From Phallus indusiatus (Eukaryota > Basidiomycota > Agaricomycetes > Phallales > Phallaceae), in assembly GCA_027605045.1 (NCBI GenBank), contig JAQFWX010000124.1, positions 1-64,000 on the forward strand: a stretch of DNA of 64,000 bases, in the 5' to 3' direction. The notes beneath the pieces were generated by a model that was not told the DNA's origin, did not search any database, and saw only the letters and a program-made list of their open reading frames with translations. This document shows positions 23,371-35,938 of this stretch, piece after piece; position 1 is the first letter of the stretch, and each line of letters opens with the position of its first letter. A program made the translations under genes and the position numbers.

Positions 23371-26300
23371 ATGCTCCGCCGCACGGTTACAACTGGTGGT
23401 CTCACTGTCGACGACTATACCGCAGGAAACCGTCTCCACAAGCCGTTCAAACCTCCAACACTTGCTAAGAAGTCTTCGCCACGGGCAACGCGCAAGCGCA
23501 AACGCGTTGAAACCTACAAAGACGACAATGAATCGGAAGAGGATGACGAAGGGAAACGGAAGACTAAGAAACAGAGACGAAAAGGGACAACAGAAGACGG
23601 CGACGACGATTATGGTGTCGACGAAAACAGGACATTAAACCTTAGCAAATCGTACCCCGTTTATCAGCCTAAACCATCGCAGATAGTGATGACTGCTAGA
23701 TTCTCCATCCCTCAAATGCGCTCTAAAGCAGGCGAAATAGTCGCTGTTATCCCCACCAACGTATCGTTAGGAATTCGCCCTCCTTCGTCGATACCACCGC
23801 GCCCGTTGCATGATCCCATGCAAGATCATGCTATTGTTCTGTATGATCCTACTATTGATGATAGAGAGACCGATGAGGAGAGAGTTGAAAGGCTTAAGGA
23901 GGAGGAGAAAGCAAAGGCTGAGGAAGAGGCGAGGAAGAAGACCGAGGGGATGTTTAATCCTCATAAGAGTTTGAGAACGTTGTTGGGAGAGAATGTGCAG
24001 AAGGCGAAGGCGCAGCCGAAGGTTCCTGTTGTTATTGATCCTAGGCTTTCTAAGGTGTTGAGGCCGCATCAGATTGAAGGTGTGAAGGTCTGTCATTATT
24101 GCAAAAACTTGCCTCTTTCGTGTACGTCTTACCTCTTTTCAGTTTTTGTATCGCTGTGCGACCGGTATGACGGTTGAAAACCAATACGGCTGTATCATGG
24201 CGGATGAGATGGGTTTGGGTAAAACATTGCAATGTATAACCCTCCTATGGACTCTTCTGAAACAATCTCCTCGAGCTGGGAAACCTTCTATCGAGAAATG
24301 CATCGTCGTTTGTCCGAGCAGTCTGGTCCGTAACTGGGCGAATGAGTTTGGTGAGTTCATGTTATCCTTGATTGAAATATTTGTGTTAAATAATGACCAA
24401 CAAACAGATAAATGGCTAGGAAAGGATACAGTTCCTTCTCTAGCACTAGATGGGAAAGGCTCCAAGGCGGATACAGTTGAACGCGTTCAACGGTGGGCAT
24501 CTGCTGCTGGCAGAAACGTAACTTTGCCAGGTACAAAGCTGGTCAAACCTTGTCAGGCACATTTACTCATTTTTGCAGTATTAATTGTATCGTATGAGTC
24601 GTTGCGAACACTGCAGCCGTACTTGGCCGGCGTTGAAATTGGATTGTTACTGTGCGATGAGGGACATAGACTCAAGAATGGCGGTACGTTTCATCCCTTT
24701 TTTTTTCTCGCTCCTAGATAATGGTGCTATCACTATTAATATCCAGAATCGCTAACATTTACGACCTTAACAAGTCTAAACGTCAAACGTCGAGTAATTC
24801 TTTCCGGAACGCCTATTCAGGTATATGCCCACTGTTGCTTTGGTTGCGAAGAAATGTTAATTGCTTTTTTATTGGGGTGTATCTAGAACGACCTTTCAGA
24901 ATATTTCTCCCTTCTCAACTTTGCCAATCCTAATTTCTTAGGCACCCGTGCTGAATTTCGTAAAAACTTTGAGAATGCTATTATGCGTGGTAGAGATGCT
25001 GATGCGACAGACCGCGACAAGCAACTGTGTCAAGAGAAATTACAGGAAATGACAGGCCTTGTTACGAAATTTATCATTCGTCGGATAAATGACTTATTAA
25101 GCAAATATCGTGCGTGTTAAATTTTCCCCATCATCTACGTGAATTCACACATTTACCCTTCCACAAATTTATCCTCTAGTACCTGTCAAATACGAACATG
25201 TTGTATTCTGCGGCTTATCCGAGCTTCAACTAAACCTCTACCGCTTGTTCATCACTTCTCCCGAAATTAAAGCTTTGCTGCGAGGAAAGGAATCGCAGCC
25301 ATTAAAAGCCATTAACGTGCTCAAGAAACTATGCAACCATCCCGAGTTACTTGATTTACCAAGTGACCTCAAAGGATCTGATCCGCTGATTCCTCCGGGT
25401 TTCGTTGGGCCGAGAGAACGCTCGGCCTATATGGGTTCCAGAGGAGATGGAATTGGTGTTCATTGTGAATGGAGTGGAAAGTTTGTTGTTTTGGAGAGGT
25501 GGGTCTGATGACGCTATGGTTTCCGGAGTCAATGTGGTTTATCGTTTGAAAGGTTTCTTCATAGGATCAAGACAGAAACGAATGACAAGATTGTTTTGAT
25601 CAGTAATTACACACAAACGTTGGATATGTTTGAGAAAATGCTTAGAGCTAAAAAGTAAGTTGTTCATCTTGTGCTTCAATTGTAAATCTGCTGACAGATT
25701 TTACTTTAAAAGATATGGATATTTCCGGCTGGATGGTTCTATGGCTATAACCAAGCGCCAGAAATTTGTGGACCAATTTAATGATCCAAACAGGGGTGAA
25801 TTTGTGTTTTTGTTGAGTAGTAAAGCCGGAGGGTGTGGGATTAATCTTATTGGTGCTAATCGGTTGATATTGTTTGATCCTGGTGAGTATTTTTAATCAT
25901 AAATAGAAGTATGCTCGTTTTTATATGTCTATAGATTGGAATCCGGCTGCGGATCAACAAGCTTTGGCTCGTGTATGGCGTGATGGTCAAAAGAAGGAAT
26001 GTGAGTGCCGTGACAAAAAAGAATATAAACTTGTAGTTTCTCCGAGTGCTGACTTGTATTATTCAGGTTTTGTCTATCGCTTTATCACAACAGGCACAAT
26101 TGAAGAAAAGATATTCCAACGACAAGCTTCGAAACAAGCACTTTCGTCTTGTGTAGTGGACGAAAAGCAAGATGCGGAACGACATTTTTCGATCGACGAG
26201 TTAAGGCGGCTGTTTCTGTTCAAGGAGAATACGCTCAGTGAGACGCATGATACATTCAAATGTAAGAGGTGCAAGGACGGGAAACAATTCATCAAAGCTC

Positions 26301-26492
26301 CGGCGTTGCTTTATGGTGATGCGAGCACGTAAGTGAAATATCGAAATAGAGACTTATTGATGTTGACTTTCTTTGTGTGTTAGGTGGAATCACTTTACAA
26401 ATGCAGAGTTGAAGGATAATCATGATGATTTGCTTAGAGCTGAGGTTGGATTGCCGGACATTTCGTTCGTATTTCAGTATATTAGTCATTGA
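23371..26492 (+). CDS. RAD54: DNA repair and recombination translocase RAD54 (SNF2 family)
   Basis: Rad54 is a nuclear dsDNA translocase that works with Rad51 in homologous recombination, remodelling chromatin and promoting strand exchange. The N-terminus ([17 protein letters not shown]) is basic and acidic and contains KRKR/KKQRRK-type nuclear signals. Helicase landmarks in order are [26 protein letters not shown] (motif I), [30 protein letters not shown] (motif II, DEGH box), [13 protein letters not shown] (motif III), [65 protein letters not shown] (motif V) and [19 protein letters not shown] (motif VI). The C-terminus ends FVFQYISH with stop at 26490-26492. About 14 exons are needed, each joined in frame through short GT..AG introns; exon 1 is the longest (to about 24087). 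Size, roughly 800 residues, fits the family and no key residue is missing. RDH54 or another SNF2 protein is less likely because the DEGH box and the C-terminus fit Rad54. Confidence 0.95.
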
Positions 26493-27000
26493 GGTGTTCA
26501 TGTTGCTACGAGTGTCGTTACCTCATTTACCGTTGCATATCATAATATTGTAATTATAATGCTCTTAAAGCCAATTATTAATTAAGAGATAGTAACAAAG
26601 CAGCATATTCAGTCGAGGCGAGTTGAGCCATTTCTGCGCCTAATTTCCGGAACGCGGTTGCCGGTACAAATTCGTCTGAACCACGTGACTTTCCTTTCCG
26701 AGTCAGAAAGAACGCGTCTCTCGTTCGACTTCCTCGCGGCTCTTGGCCCAGTCCACTGGCACAAAGGAATTCGACCTCACCGAGCAATTCCCTAATTCAC
26801 TGGACAAACCATCACATTCATTCATATATCCGTCTTATTCATTTCTCATCATCACCATCATCACCACAGGCTTCATCACCTTCGTCGTCGTCATCATCTT
26901 TATCATCATCAATAAACTCGAAAGGCAAAGGCATTCCGCTCTTTGTTCTCCGTCCGTTTTGAAATTGCCATCAACGCCGCTCGTATTTAAATGTCAAGAA
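26493..27000. other. RAD54 3' flank and promoter of the next gene
   Basis: This spacer contains the RAD54 3' UTR and the upstream region of the gene starting at 27001. A TCA/TCG-rich simple stretch occupies about 26835-26920. An ATG at 26743 is open into the gene start at 27001 and would add a very hydrophobic segment of about 25 residues. I read this as a low-complexity 5' UTR rather than a true N-terminus. Confidence 0.45.
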
Positions 27001-29069
27001 ATGTTCAAATTCACGTTTAACATTGGTAGTCATCTTTTCAATCCTTTCACGGCTCAACGTCAGGCTACTGAGAGCTTTGAAAGGGTTGAACGCGAACAAC
27101 AGCGACTCGGTGTCAATAGTAATAGTGGTGGTGGGTTTCGGAGTGGTGGTGAATCGCTAAACGGGAACGGGATGCGACGACTTCCGGCACCGCCACAACG
27201 TATTCTAACGGACGGGGCCGATACTGATGCCAGTGCCAGTGCCAACGCTCAGAGTGCTTTATCACCTGCTCCGACGCCGCTATCGAGAAAAAGAGGGTGG
27301 GCGCCGTCGTCTAGTTCTCCAAGTGCTCCTCTCAGCTCCGCTGCGTCTACGAATGGATGGCTCGATACACCCTCAAGATACGTCGAAGCTGCGAATTCGC
27401 AAGTGCGTGAAAATGGATCGTATGATTATCAAGGTTGGTTGGTCTTTTTCTCTTCATGTTCTTCGGCGTAATGTTTTGTTTGTCTTTGTCTTTCTCATCT
27501 ACCGGATGGACTATTGTCCCTATATCTGGAACGCAGATATGTAATGCCATATCGGTATTAGTATCGGGTTCGGTACAATTAAACGTGCTTCTTCCCGATG
27601 ACAGCGCCTCCCACGCATTCATTGTTCCCCAACATATAGAGATAATGAATCATATCCTTTTAATTCATCCTTTTTTTCTTTCTTCCTTTTGCTTTCTATC
27701 TCTCATTCTCCCTCGTTTGCTGACCCAAAATGTTTTTAGAACATCCTCCTCCAGCCAAAAGACGAAAAACGATTGCAGATTCAATTCTGAGTACGGCGCT
27801 AAGCGCGGCTCTGATTGGTACAGCTGTCGGAATGTCTGCTTATCGGATGTGAGTTGGTTCAAGTTTGACGGTTCTGACAATTTCGTGTTTATGGTTTATT
27901 GTATAGGTGGAGAGATAGAGGGATGTCGACATCGTCAAAACGGGATTCCAATCCGGGCACACCTGCATCAGGAGATGAAGTCCTGGTCGATCATGATCAT
28001 CCTCCACCCCCATACGAACAAGAAGATTGGGTACACGCTATTGCAGTACGTGAAAAGAAAACCTTAGCATCCTAGACGAGTTTTCTCAATTCTACAGTCA
28101 CAGCCTAAAATAAAATCCATACCTGTCGAGCCATCAATAACATCATCATCGTCGCATCGGGCACCATCAATACCTGGCACAATACCCCGCACGCCAAAGT
28201 CTTCTCGAGCGAGTAAAGCGCGTAGAGCGGCGAGAGCAACAACGCGATATCGCGCGACTCCCGCGTCGCCTTCTCCCAGACGCGGACTTTCTCCTTCCAA
28301 GGCGGTGGCACCGTCGTCGTCATCATCGTACTTTGTGAATGATCCGGATGCTGGTGCTGATGACACCCGGGACGAATTTGATGTCCAGGTAAGCTTTCCT
28401 TAATCGTTATGGAACTTGGGTGTATGTTAATTATATGCTTCTTTGTAGATTGAATCCATGGACGATAAGATACGAAGGCTTATTGAAGAGGGTCAGAGAG
28501 CGCTCGGAAAGGAGGTTGTGATTATGAACGACGATGACAAGAATAATGAGGATGGTGCTGTGGACGATGGTCTCGACGGCTGGGAAGATGAAAACAACAG
28601 CAACAACCACAATTCCGATGGGCAGTTGACAGGTTTACGACTACCGATTGATCGTCGGAAGAAGAGGCGACAGTCAAATGCCAATGTCCACGCACATACG
28701 CAAAACGGAGGATTTTACTCTACACCGTCGTCGTCTTTGCCATCCCGTCTGAACATGAACGACCACGGTCACAATCACGGCCATAGCCACGGTCATACCC
28801 ACAGCACAATGCGTTCAGAACGCTCTGTTTCTCCTCAGAAGGGTCGTCCGCGAGCTTTAACAGGAACTCGCAGATTAGGAAGTCCCGTTGAACAGCATCC
28901 GTCTGTTCAAGTCATCTACGAGCCGTTAAGTCTGGCTGGGAACGGACTTTCTGGTTCAACATCTGTGTCAGGGGTGTCCGGAGAGCAGTCTGATTTTGTT
29001 GAAGACCAGGATAGTCTTAATCTATCACAACGAATGGAGAAGATACGACAAGCTTATAGACTGCGGTGA
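27001..29069 (+). CDS. Unknown protein with possible membrane segment, PPxY motif and His/Gly-rich run
   Basis: I do not recognise a family. The model is five exons: 27001-27433 (MFKFTFNIGSHLFNPF); intron 27434-27739, unusually long here at 306 bp; an exon with EHPPPAKRRKTIADSIL and a possible single membrane segment TALSAALIGTAVGMSAYRMW; an exon with DHDHPPPPYEQEDWVHAIA; an exon of Ser/Pro/Arg-rich sequence (SKARRAARATTRYRATPASP); and a last exon from about 28450 to the TGA at 29069. The last exon carries MDDKIRRLIEEGQRALGKEV, an acidic Asn/Asp-rich stretch, a basic patch DRRKKRRQ, the run DHGHNHGHSHGHTH, and an end reading NLSQRMEKIRQAYRLR. PPPY is a binding motif for WW domains of Rsp5/Nedd4 ubiquitin ligases, so a ligase substrate or adaptor role is conceivable but unproven. 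The protein is otherwise low-complexity and probably disordered. An alternative start at 26743 would add a hydrophobic N-terminus. Confidence 0.7.
27434..27739 (+). other. Long intron of the unknown PPxY gene
   Basis: The intron starts GTTGGTTGG after the codons for YDYQ and ends TTTTTAG before AACATCC, joining the phases as YDYQ-EHPPPAK. At 306 bp it is about five times the usual intron in this window. The plus strand within it is open for a long way, so retention would give a different protein. Confidence 0.6.
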
Positions 29070-29279
29070 ATCGAGTTTTTCTTGTTCTTATTTGGACCTT
29101 TTTCATTTTCTTGTGTATTTTATCAATGATGCATATCTACGTTAGTCCTATCTCATTCATAACTCCATCACACTTATCTATCCTCTTTCGTTTTCGTGTA
29201 TTTCTCCCACTTTTTGTATTCATTCAAACATTAGCTCCTCATTCATAACAAATACGTGCACAATAATAAGAATAAAATA

Positions 29280-30335
29280 TTAGTCTATACTACTTAAATC
29301 TACTGCTGCTTTTGGTGTTTTCTTATCTACTACTCCGCATTGCTCTACAATAGACGATCGAATTTCAACACGACCGAAACGTTTTTTGTCTCTTGATCCA
29401 CCGGCAGAAAATATAGGCGGAAGTGAGTTCGGGCTTAGCTCTCGTAGGATATTTTGAGCTTGTAAGCATATCTGGGTCAGCTTTGGGACTTGCATTTTGT
29501 CCGTTTTGGTGATGATAGGTTGAATTTTGAACGGTCGGCCAGCTGATTCTAGATGAAGAAAGCGGAGCATCATTTTGTCGTATTCCGTTACTCCGTGTTG
29601 AGCGTTGATTAGGATGTATATACAGCGGAGTCTGTGTAGTGGGACAGAAGGGTTTGTTAAGTTACATTTTGTGATATAGTCTGGGTAAGTAACGTACGTG
29701 TCTCGGGTTCGAATATAATGATCGAACAGCTGTCCCCATTCGACTCGTCCTCTCTGACCGTATCCAGGTGCGTCCACAAGAATCAAGTCATGCCGTAAAG
29801 ACGTGTTGCTTAGTCTCTGTAGACCAAAGAAATTAAGGGCTTGGGTTCGTCCCTGCATCCCCGATTGGTAAATCGGCCAAGTAAAACGAAAGGCTAAGGC
29901 TAAAAAAATTTGACATACGGGTTTTTTACTGCTTATGGCCAAGTTCTTATTGCCACATATATAGTTGATTAGTGTACTTTTTCCAACATTTGCTCGGCCT
30001 AGACGAAAAAGCAAAGTATTAAGGAACTTGCTTTGAAAGAGTGATCCCCGGAGTGAAGGGAGCAAGAGATTATGTACCTACAAAAATGACCTTAATCACT
30101 GTAATTAGTAAGTCGACTTCTTGCATTTAACTCTAATGAAAACGTGGAGTATTACCTCAGGAGCTGACTTGAGATCTAGCGGGATGGTTTCTATTGTTGG
30201 TGCCGAAGTTAAAAATTTAATGGAACTGTAGGTCGGTGCAAAAAGCTTTTCTGCAACAGTCCGAGCTGATAGGCTAGTTCGGAAAGTATGAAGGGGGAAC
30301 GTCGAGGCCGAGAGATTATAGAGAGCGGATGTCAT
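29280..30335 (-). CDS. EngB/YihA-type GTP-binding protein, probably mitochondrial
   Basis: This is a TRAFAC-class GTPase of the EngB (YihA/YsxC) family, which in bacteria assists large ribosomal subunit assembly; fungal copies are expected in mitochondria. The start at 30335 gives MTSALYNLSASTFPLHTFRT, a Ser/Thr/Arg-containing leader with few acids, compatible with mitochondrial import. Motifs: IFVG then RANVGKSTLINYICGNK (G1, split by an intron between G and R), a SSKKPGRTQALNFFG region (G2), LVDAPGYGQRGRVEWGQLF (G3 and the family signature), RCIYILINAQHGVTEYDKMM, TKTDKMQ (G4) and PPIFSAG (G5). The stop TAA is at 29280-29282. At least four introns interrupt it. About 300 residues fits fungal EngB. 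The gene converges on the unknown PPxY gene with about 210 bp between stop codons. Confidence 0.9.
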
Positions 30336-32743
30336 AAACGAGTGCGAGTGTAATGCTCGTGTGACATCATTGTGACTTTCGCGACGAAAGCGAATTAGCT
30401 TTCATACTCCGATCACTTTTACTTTTAAGCACTGGAGACTTTCACATTTAGCTTCCACTAACCCTGCGGCCCTGATTTGGTTAAGATTATTGTTCCTGAC
30501 TTGGAAATTAACGACATGAGTGGGTAATATTCAAACAGCTGTGTCCTAAAACCCCGATTTGGACTAGTGATTGAGTCTATTTGGTAAACTCTAACTTCAA
30601 AGATATAAACCTGGCGGATTCCGTCAGCGTATTAGGGTACGACGTATGTAGTATGTTAATTGTATACTATATGTGTACTAGTGATCTTCTAATGATCAAG
30701 CTTTTACAAGCTTTGACCATCAACCAGGCTAAAAGTACTAAGCGGCCCTGCAGGTCCTCAAAAGTCTTCGCTCCAATTAAGTACACAGTGGCTTTAGATC
30801 AGATATAATCAAACTGAGTCTCGTGATAAAGGATGTTTCAAGTAGGTTTTATTGACTTTGACTTGCCCATGTTGTAACATGATGTCACCTTCGGAGTTGA
30901 GTCCGAAAGCTCCATCAATTGAATTCCACCACCCTTTCCCGTTTTTTTCATTCACACCAACCTGATACGCTATACGCCGAGAGCTCAAATGCAGATGTTA
31001 ATACACTGAATCCGATTGAATCCGTCAGACTCCGACATCTAGGACGGCATGATCGCCCAAAAACCTAGAATTCTGAAAACACCTATGGTGCAGCTCGTAT
31101 ATTGTATAACATCCTATCCAATCTCGCCCGACCCTGGAAGATTTTCCACATTTGGATCTAACCAGATTGATAACAGTATGTGGGTTTATTAAATGTACGT
31201 TACTGTACGCCGCTGTCCAAATATAGAAAAGCCCGAATGCAGAATGTCCCTCGTTGAACTGGCTGAGTCTGCGCAGCAACACGGCATTGAGCTGGCAAAA
31301 CCACGGTCCGTTTTTGTTCAAACAAGATTATTGAAAAAAGATATAAACTCGAGTTCACCGTGCAGCTTTTCATACTAATTGGCCTGAAAAATGTAATTTG
31401 CCAATTCATATCATATTGACGTGCGTAACACTGCAGGTAGGGAGACCGTATCGATGGTATGATCCAACTAGAAAGAATGCAGAAAAAATGAAGCTTGGAG
31501 ACATCTCATCTCGCACATTAATTAGTTCGTACCGACTTAGGTCAGAAGATATGGTTTGAAGTTAAAGCAAGGCTTGAGGCTCTAGCTCGGCACTCAACTC
31601 GAGGTACCTGTCAGGACTCAGTCGGATTACCTTCCGTTCCAACTGGAACAACCCCATTATCCACATACACGGAAAGCCCAAAATAACAACAGCAAAATAG
31701 TCAAGTTGAATGACCGAGAATTTTCAGTAGATTAAGATGCAGAAAACGATCGAGATTGCTTTTCATATTTCCCCCACACCGAATAACTTCCAGTCGTTTT
31801 TAGATCGTTCTAACCTTGAAGGGGCTTTTCCCAGCACTGAGCATTCGAATTTGATCGTCAATCGGCTCGGATAAACCCATCAATTAGGCGATATTTGACA
31901 ACAGCGGAATACATAACTGTGAACTACGCTCAATATCAGTCCAGAGATCATGGGACGTTTCCAATTGGTACCGTTCGGAGAACGTTTTAGTCGTCGGCCA
32001 CTAGCCACGAGGAGCTCGCCGAAGGTTCGCATGTTCTGAAACAAAAAAAGATTGCCCCTGCCAGGACGAGCCTATCACTTAGTGACCAAGTACCTTTTTG
32101 ACTTCCTTGCGATTCTTACCGCTGGCTGGCTTAGAGAAAACTCTCACAATGCCCTTATCTCGCCCGCCAATTTAGTGCGTTACTAAAACGAGGCGATGGA
32201 AATCGAGATCAGGTGCGTAAATTTCAAGAATATTATGCTGCTAGAAGCTAATGGAGCCAATTATGTAGGTGGATGCTTGATACTCGTGCTCGTCTCACAG
32301 GCCCATGGGAGGCGGCGCATCCATGATCTGGTACTGTGAGACGTCCAGTGTTCCTTCATCTATCTTGTTTTTTTTTTACCGCTGTCTCTAGCACACACCC
32401 TTCTCGACAGTTCTGTTATTTTTATTTCTCAGAAATCACTGGTGACGCATGTCTTCAAGATTGGGTCCACCCCTGGACGATACATCCACCCCTTCTTACT
32501 TCAATCGTCAGTAACCAGTTGTCAGTCGCCCTGCATACCGCAAACAGCAAATATTGCATTCACCGCATTACTAATTTACTTTTGGATTTCTTCTTCTATA
32601 GAAAATTATATTACTGACCGCGGCCTTAAATACCCTGCTTTCCTCCTAGCGGCGATCAAGTCTTCTCCAAAGTCCCCATCGAGAACTCATCATATAACAA
32701 CGATCTTCAACGGCTCCAGCCTTCCAAAACCTAACCCAGAAGA
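30336..32743. other. Gene-free region upstream of the P450
   Basis: This 2.4-kb region separates the divergent EngB and P450 starts. Short open stretches (30581-30808, 31025-31321) have no motif or splice context. It should contain the EngB promoter near 30.34-30.5 kb and the P450 promoter near 32.3-32.7 kb, which is TC-rich. I see no repeats, RNA genes or transposon ends. Confidence 0.45.
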
Positions 32744-35211
32744 ATGTCTTTATCCGTCATACCACTCCCTCCAGTATCTTTTGTCCTCCATTCATCTAAC
32801 ATGTACTTCGTCGCTCTTTGTGGAATCTTCTTCACCTTCGTCTGTCATTTCGTTTGGATTCGTGTCAAAGCATTCCAACAAGGAGGGTAAGTTTCATGCA
32901 TTGCCTGTCTTCATTATTCGTCCTTCAATTCATTTCCCTCATTATCGTGTTCAGTCCTGGAACCTATCTCATCGCCGTCGACCCTTCTCACAATACAGGA
33001 TTCCTATGGGCCAATCCTTGGCCAGGAAGAATAGGAACCATCCGTGCTAGGTTCTGGCCCTACGCCAAGGCTAAACTAATGGTCCTCCCCACGGCATCAT
33101 TAGTGACCCCTCGAACTGTCTTCTTCGTGGCTGATCCCGAAGTGGTCAAACAAGTGGCGTCTGATAGGACAGGCATATACGAGAAAGATCCTCAAACCTA
33201 TCGAGTTCTTGATGTCTATGGAAATAATATCGTCGGTGAGTCATTTACTTGTCGCATCTTCGTGTGCGGACATGTATTTTTGGACGCTTAATGACCGTTT
33301 GTTTGTGTTCCTTCTTTTTTTTTCTCTTTTGATTTTTCACAGGCTCTAGTACGGCATTGTGGAAGAAACAACGTGAGGCAGCCCGCGCTGCGTTTAGTGA
33401 GGTTAGCGTCGTTGACGATCATCATTTTTATGTTTGAACGCCCGACTAAAAAAATTTAATCGGTTTCTAAAGGGACATTGCCAATTAATGTGGACAGAGT
33501 CGTGTAATGTTGGGCGAGAAGCTGCAGAGTTTCTAAAAATTGCGAACTCTCCTAAACCGGTCGATATCCCAGTTTATCTTCGAAAGGTAAAACAAAAAAA
33601 CTTTTAAGATTTTTGAAATTAAGACCGATTTTCTGACTATGGTTATAGCTTGTACTGGTAAGAAGATTTTTTGTTCGGAACATCTTTTTTATGTAATGAA
33701 AATTATAAAAAAAAACAGGCCGCGATGTCCGCAGGCTCGTATGGGCGACGCTTATCGTATGGTGAAGATTCGGAAGACGCTACACTTCCAGGATTCACAC
33801 AACCCTTTGGAGTTTCCCTCAAAATCGCTTGCGAGAATATGATCCCCAAATGGGCAATTCCTCGTGTCGCATACACGATACCCATCCCTTCGTTTCAAAA
33901 GTATTTGTCCCAGATAACGAAATCATACGAGGAGCTGGAGGGGCATTTCAAGCAGATGATTGAAGAAACTCGTTTAACTCTCGCGGACGGGGCTGATATT
34001 GAAAAATCAGACGATTTGCGTCACAATAACCTTTTGAGAAAATTGGTTGCCGCTAATACCCTCGAGAAGGATCCATCAAAACGGCTAACAGACCAGGAAC
34101 TTTTGTCCAACGTTTTCGTATGCTTCTAATTTTTTTATGTATAATGAATGACGTCTGATACAGTTTTCATTTTTCATGATAACAGATTTTCCTTTTAGCA
34201 GGTCACGGTACGTCAATCTTTTCACGTGGACATGCTTTGATTAGATGACTGATCCGAAGACCTCAGAAACTTCAGCCAATACACTGTCGTTTATTTTCGC
34301 CCACTTGGCTTTATATCCTGAGGTTCAAGACAAAGTGTACAAAGAGATAATGAGTGTATGGCCAACAGAAGAAGATGCGCTCTGCGGGGCGGAGGTATGC
34401 TAAAAAAAGTCTTCTTTAGTCGTCTGCATCGTGACTGACGTAAAAAATACAGACATTCTCTGAAGACTTCGCGAAATTCGTGCGTTTCATTTTTTTTCTT
34501 TTCATTAACCCAGGGCAATCACACTGAATTTCCATTTTTTTTTCTACTTTCCTTAATATATAGGAATACACGCTGGCAGTTGTTCGCGAGAGCCTTCGTC
34601 GCTTCCCCGTCGCGCCTCGTTTACCAAAGGTTGCCATGGAGGATACTATTATTCATTCTAAAGGTTACGGGGGATTTGATCCTGTTACATATGCTGTACC
34701 CAAAGGAAGCGTCGTGGTAAGTCGTCAAGTGATAAAACGTCTATCGTGCTACCTGTAAGAATCTAACGCATATATTTGTGAAGCTTATGGACATAATGGG
34801 ATGCAACTCCAATCGTAAGTCTTGTTCACAAATTTTTTCTCTTTCCGCCATTTTTTTTTCATTGCGTTGAACAAAAAAAATTTAGCTTTGTGGTGGGGTC
34901 ACGATGCAAGTGAATTCCGTCCGGAACGGTTTATTGACACACCAGATTATCGATGGCCTCGTGATGCATTTCTCACATTTTCGGCTGGTTCGCGTTCGTG
35001 CATCGGTCAACGAGCGGGGCAGGCCCAGATAATAGGCATCATGACCAATCTTCTTCGACACATCAAACTTGAACTTCCGCCTCATTTGTTAAACATGCCG
35101 TTTGAGAAACGAAGAGATACACTGCTACGGTGCTGGTTAGGATCGTCTTTAACTCCAACTGATATCAGACTTGTATTCTCTCCTCGTACTCAAGGAGAAC
35201 AGAAATTATAG
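32744..35211 (+). CDS. Cytochrome P450 monooxygenase
   Basis: This is a haem-thiolate monooxygenase, membrane-anchored and expected at the ER; the substrate is unknown. The start at 32744 gives MSLSVIPLPPVSFVLHS followed by the hydrophobic anchor MYFVALCGIFFTFVCHFVWI. Then come PGTYLIAVDPSHNTGFLWAN, FFVADPEVVKQVASDR, and the C-helix region SSTALWKKQREAARAAFSE. The I-helix AGHETSANTLSF is assembled across an intron. K-helix ExxR lies in VVRESLRRFPVAPRLP, the PERF region in ASEFRPERFID, and the haem-binding loop FLTFSAGSRSCIGQRAG has the axial Cys. The protein ends QGEQKL at 35211. About ten exons are needed; the intron inside the I-helix must use the acceptor after CCTCAG near 34265, because the nearer TTAG acceptor creates a stop. 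Length of about 510 residues is normal and all key residues are present. No other secondary-metabolism genes flank it. Confidence 0.93.
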
Positions 35212-35938
35212 TAAAAACGTTGGACCGAAGATCATAACTTGAACTAGCGTCCGCAAGATGAAATATATTATCGGTATATTATTTTTAATTAGTTATCCTC
35301 TCTTTTTTTCATCATTGTTTTGAAAAATATCGCTTGTACTTCACAAACACGTTGGATGCAATGTAAATGAAACCTCGTGTATTTTTTCGATTGTACTCGA
35401 GGAACACGTCCTACCACAACGTGTCGGGATCTCCAACTCTTGTAAAGTACCTTCTTTGTCGTAATTTCAATGAAAATAAACACAGGATAGCACCTGCTTG
35501 TATTCTTTGTTGGTTGTGTAAATCTTACGATTTTGAAGCTCAAACTCACTCGTATTTTATGACGTACGTGCAGCATATGCGCATATGTATGTTACATAAT
35601 ATCTTTCTCGTCCAAAGTCTTGACGATAGGATTCTTAGAGTGGCGTACGCCAATGAAGATGGCATTAAAACATCGAGCAACCTTTTGATCTTTGACTCGT
35701 CACGGTACTATTATTGAGGGTAATTTCATGCGGATACCTACGACTATTATAGGACTCCATGACAGACATATGTACCGTAATTTGGTGAGCAATTTATTCT
35801 GTTATTGATAAGACTATTCGAAGAGATTCATACAGGTATTGATGACAAGTGACTCAGAGTGCTGGAATGAAAAAGACCTTCATCGCTCGTAGAGAGTTTT
35901 TGTCTTCTACAGCTACATACAAAAAATCAAGTTAGAGA
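35212..35938. other. Convergent intergenic region
   Basis: This lies between the 3' ends of the P450 (plus) and the kinase-like gene (minus). One stretch at 35289-35717 is open on both strands but lacks motifs and start context. I see nothing beyond probable 3' UTR sequence. Confidence 0.45.
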
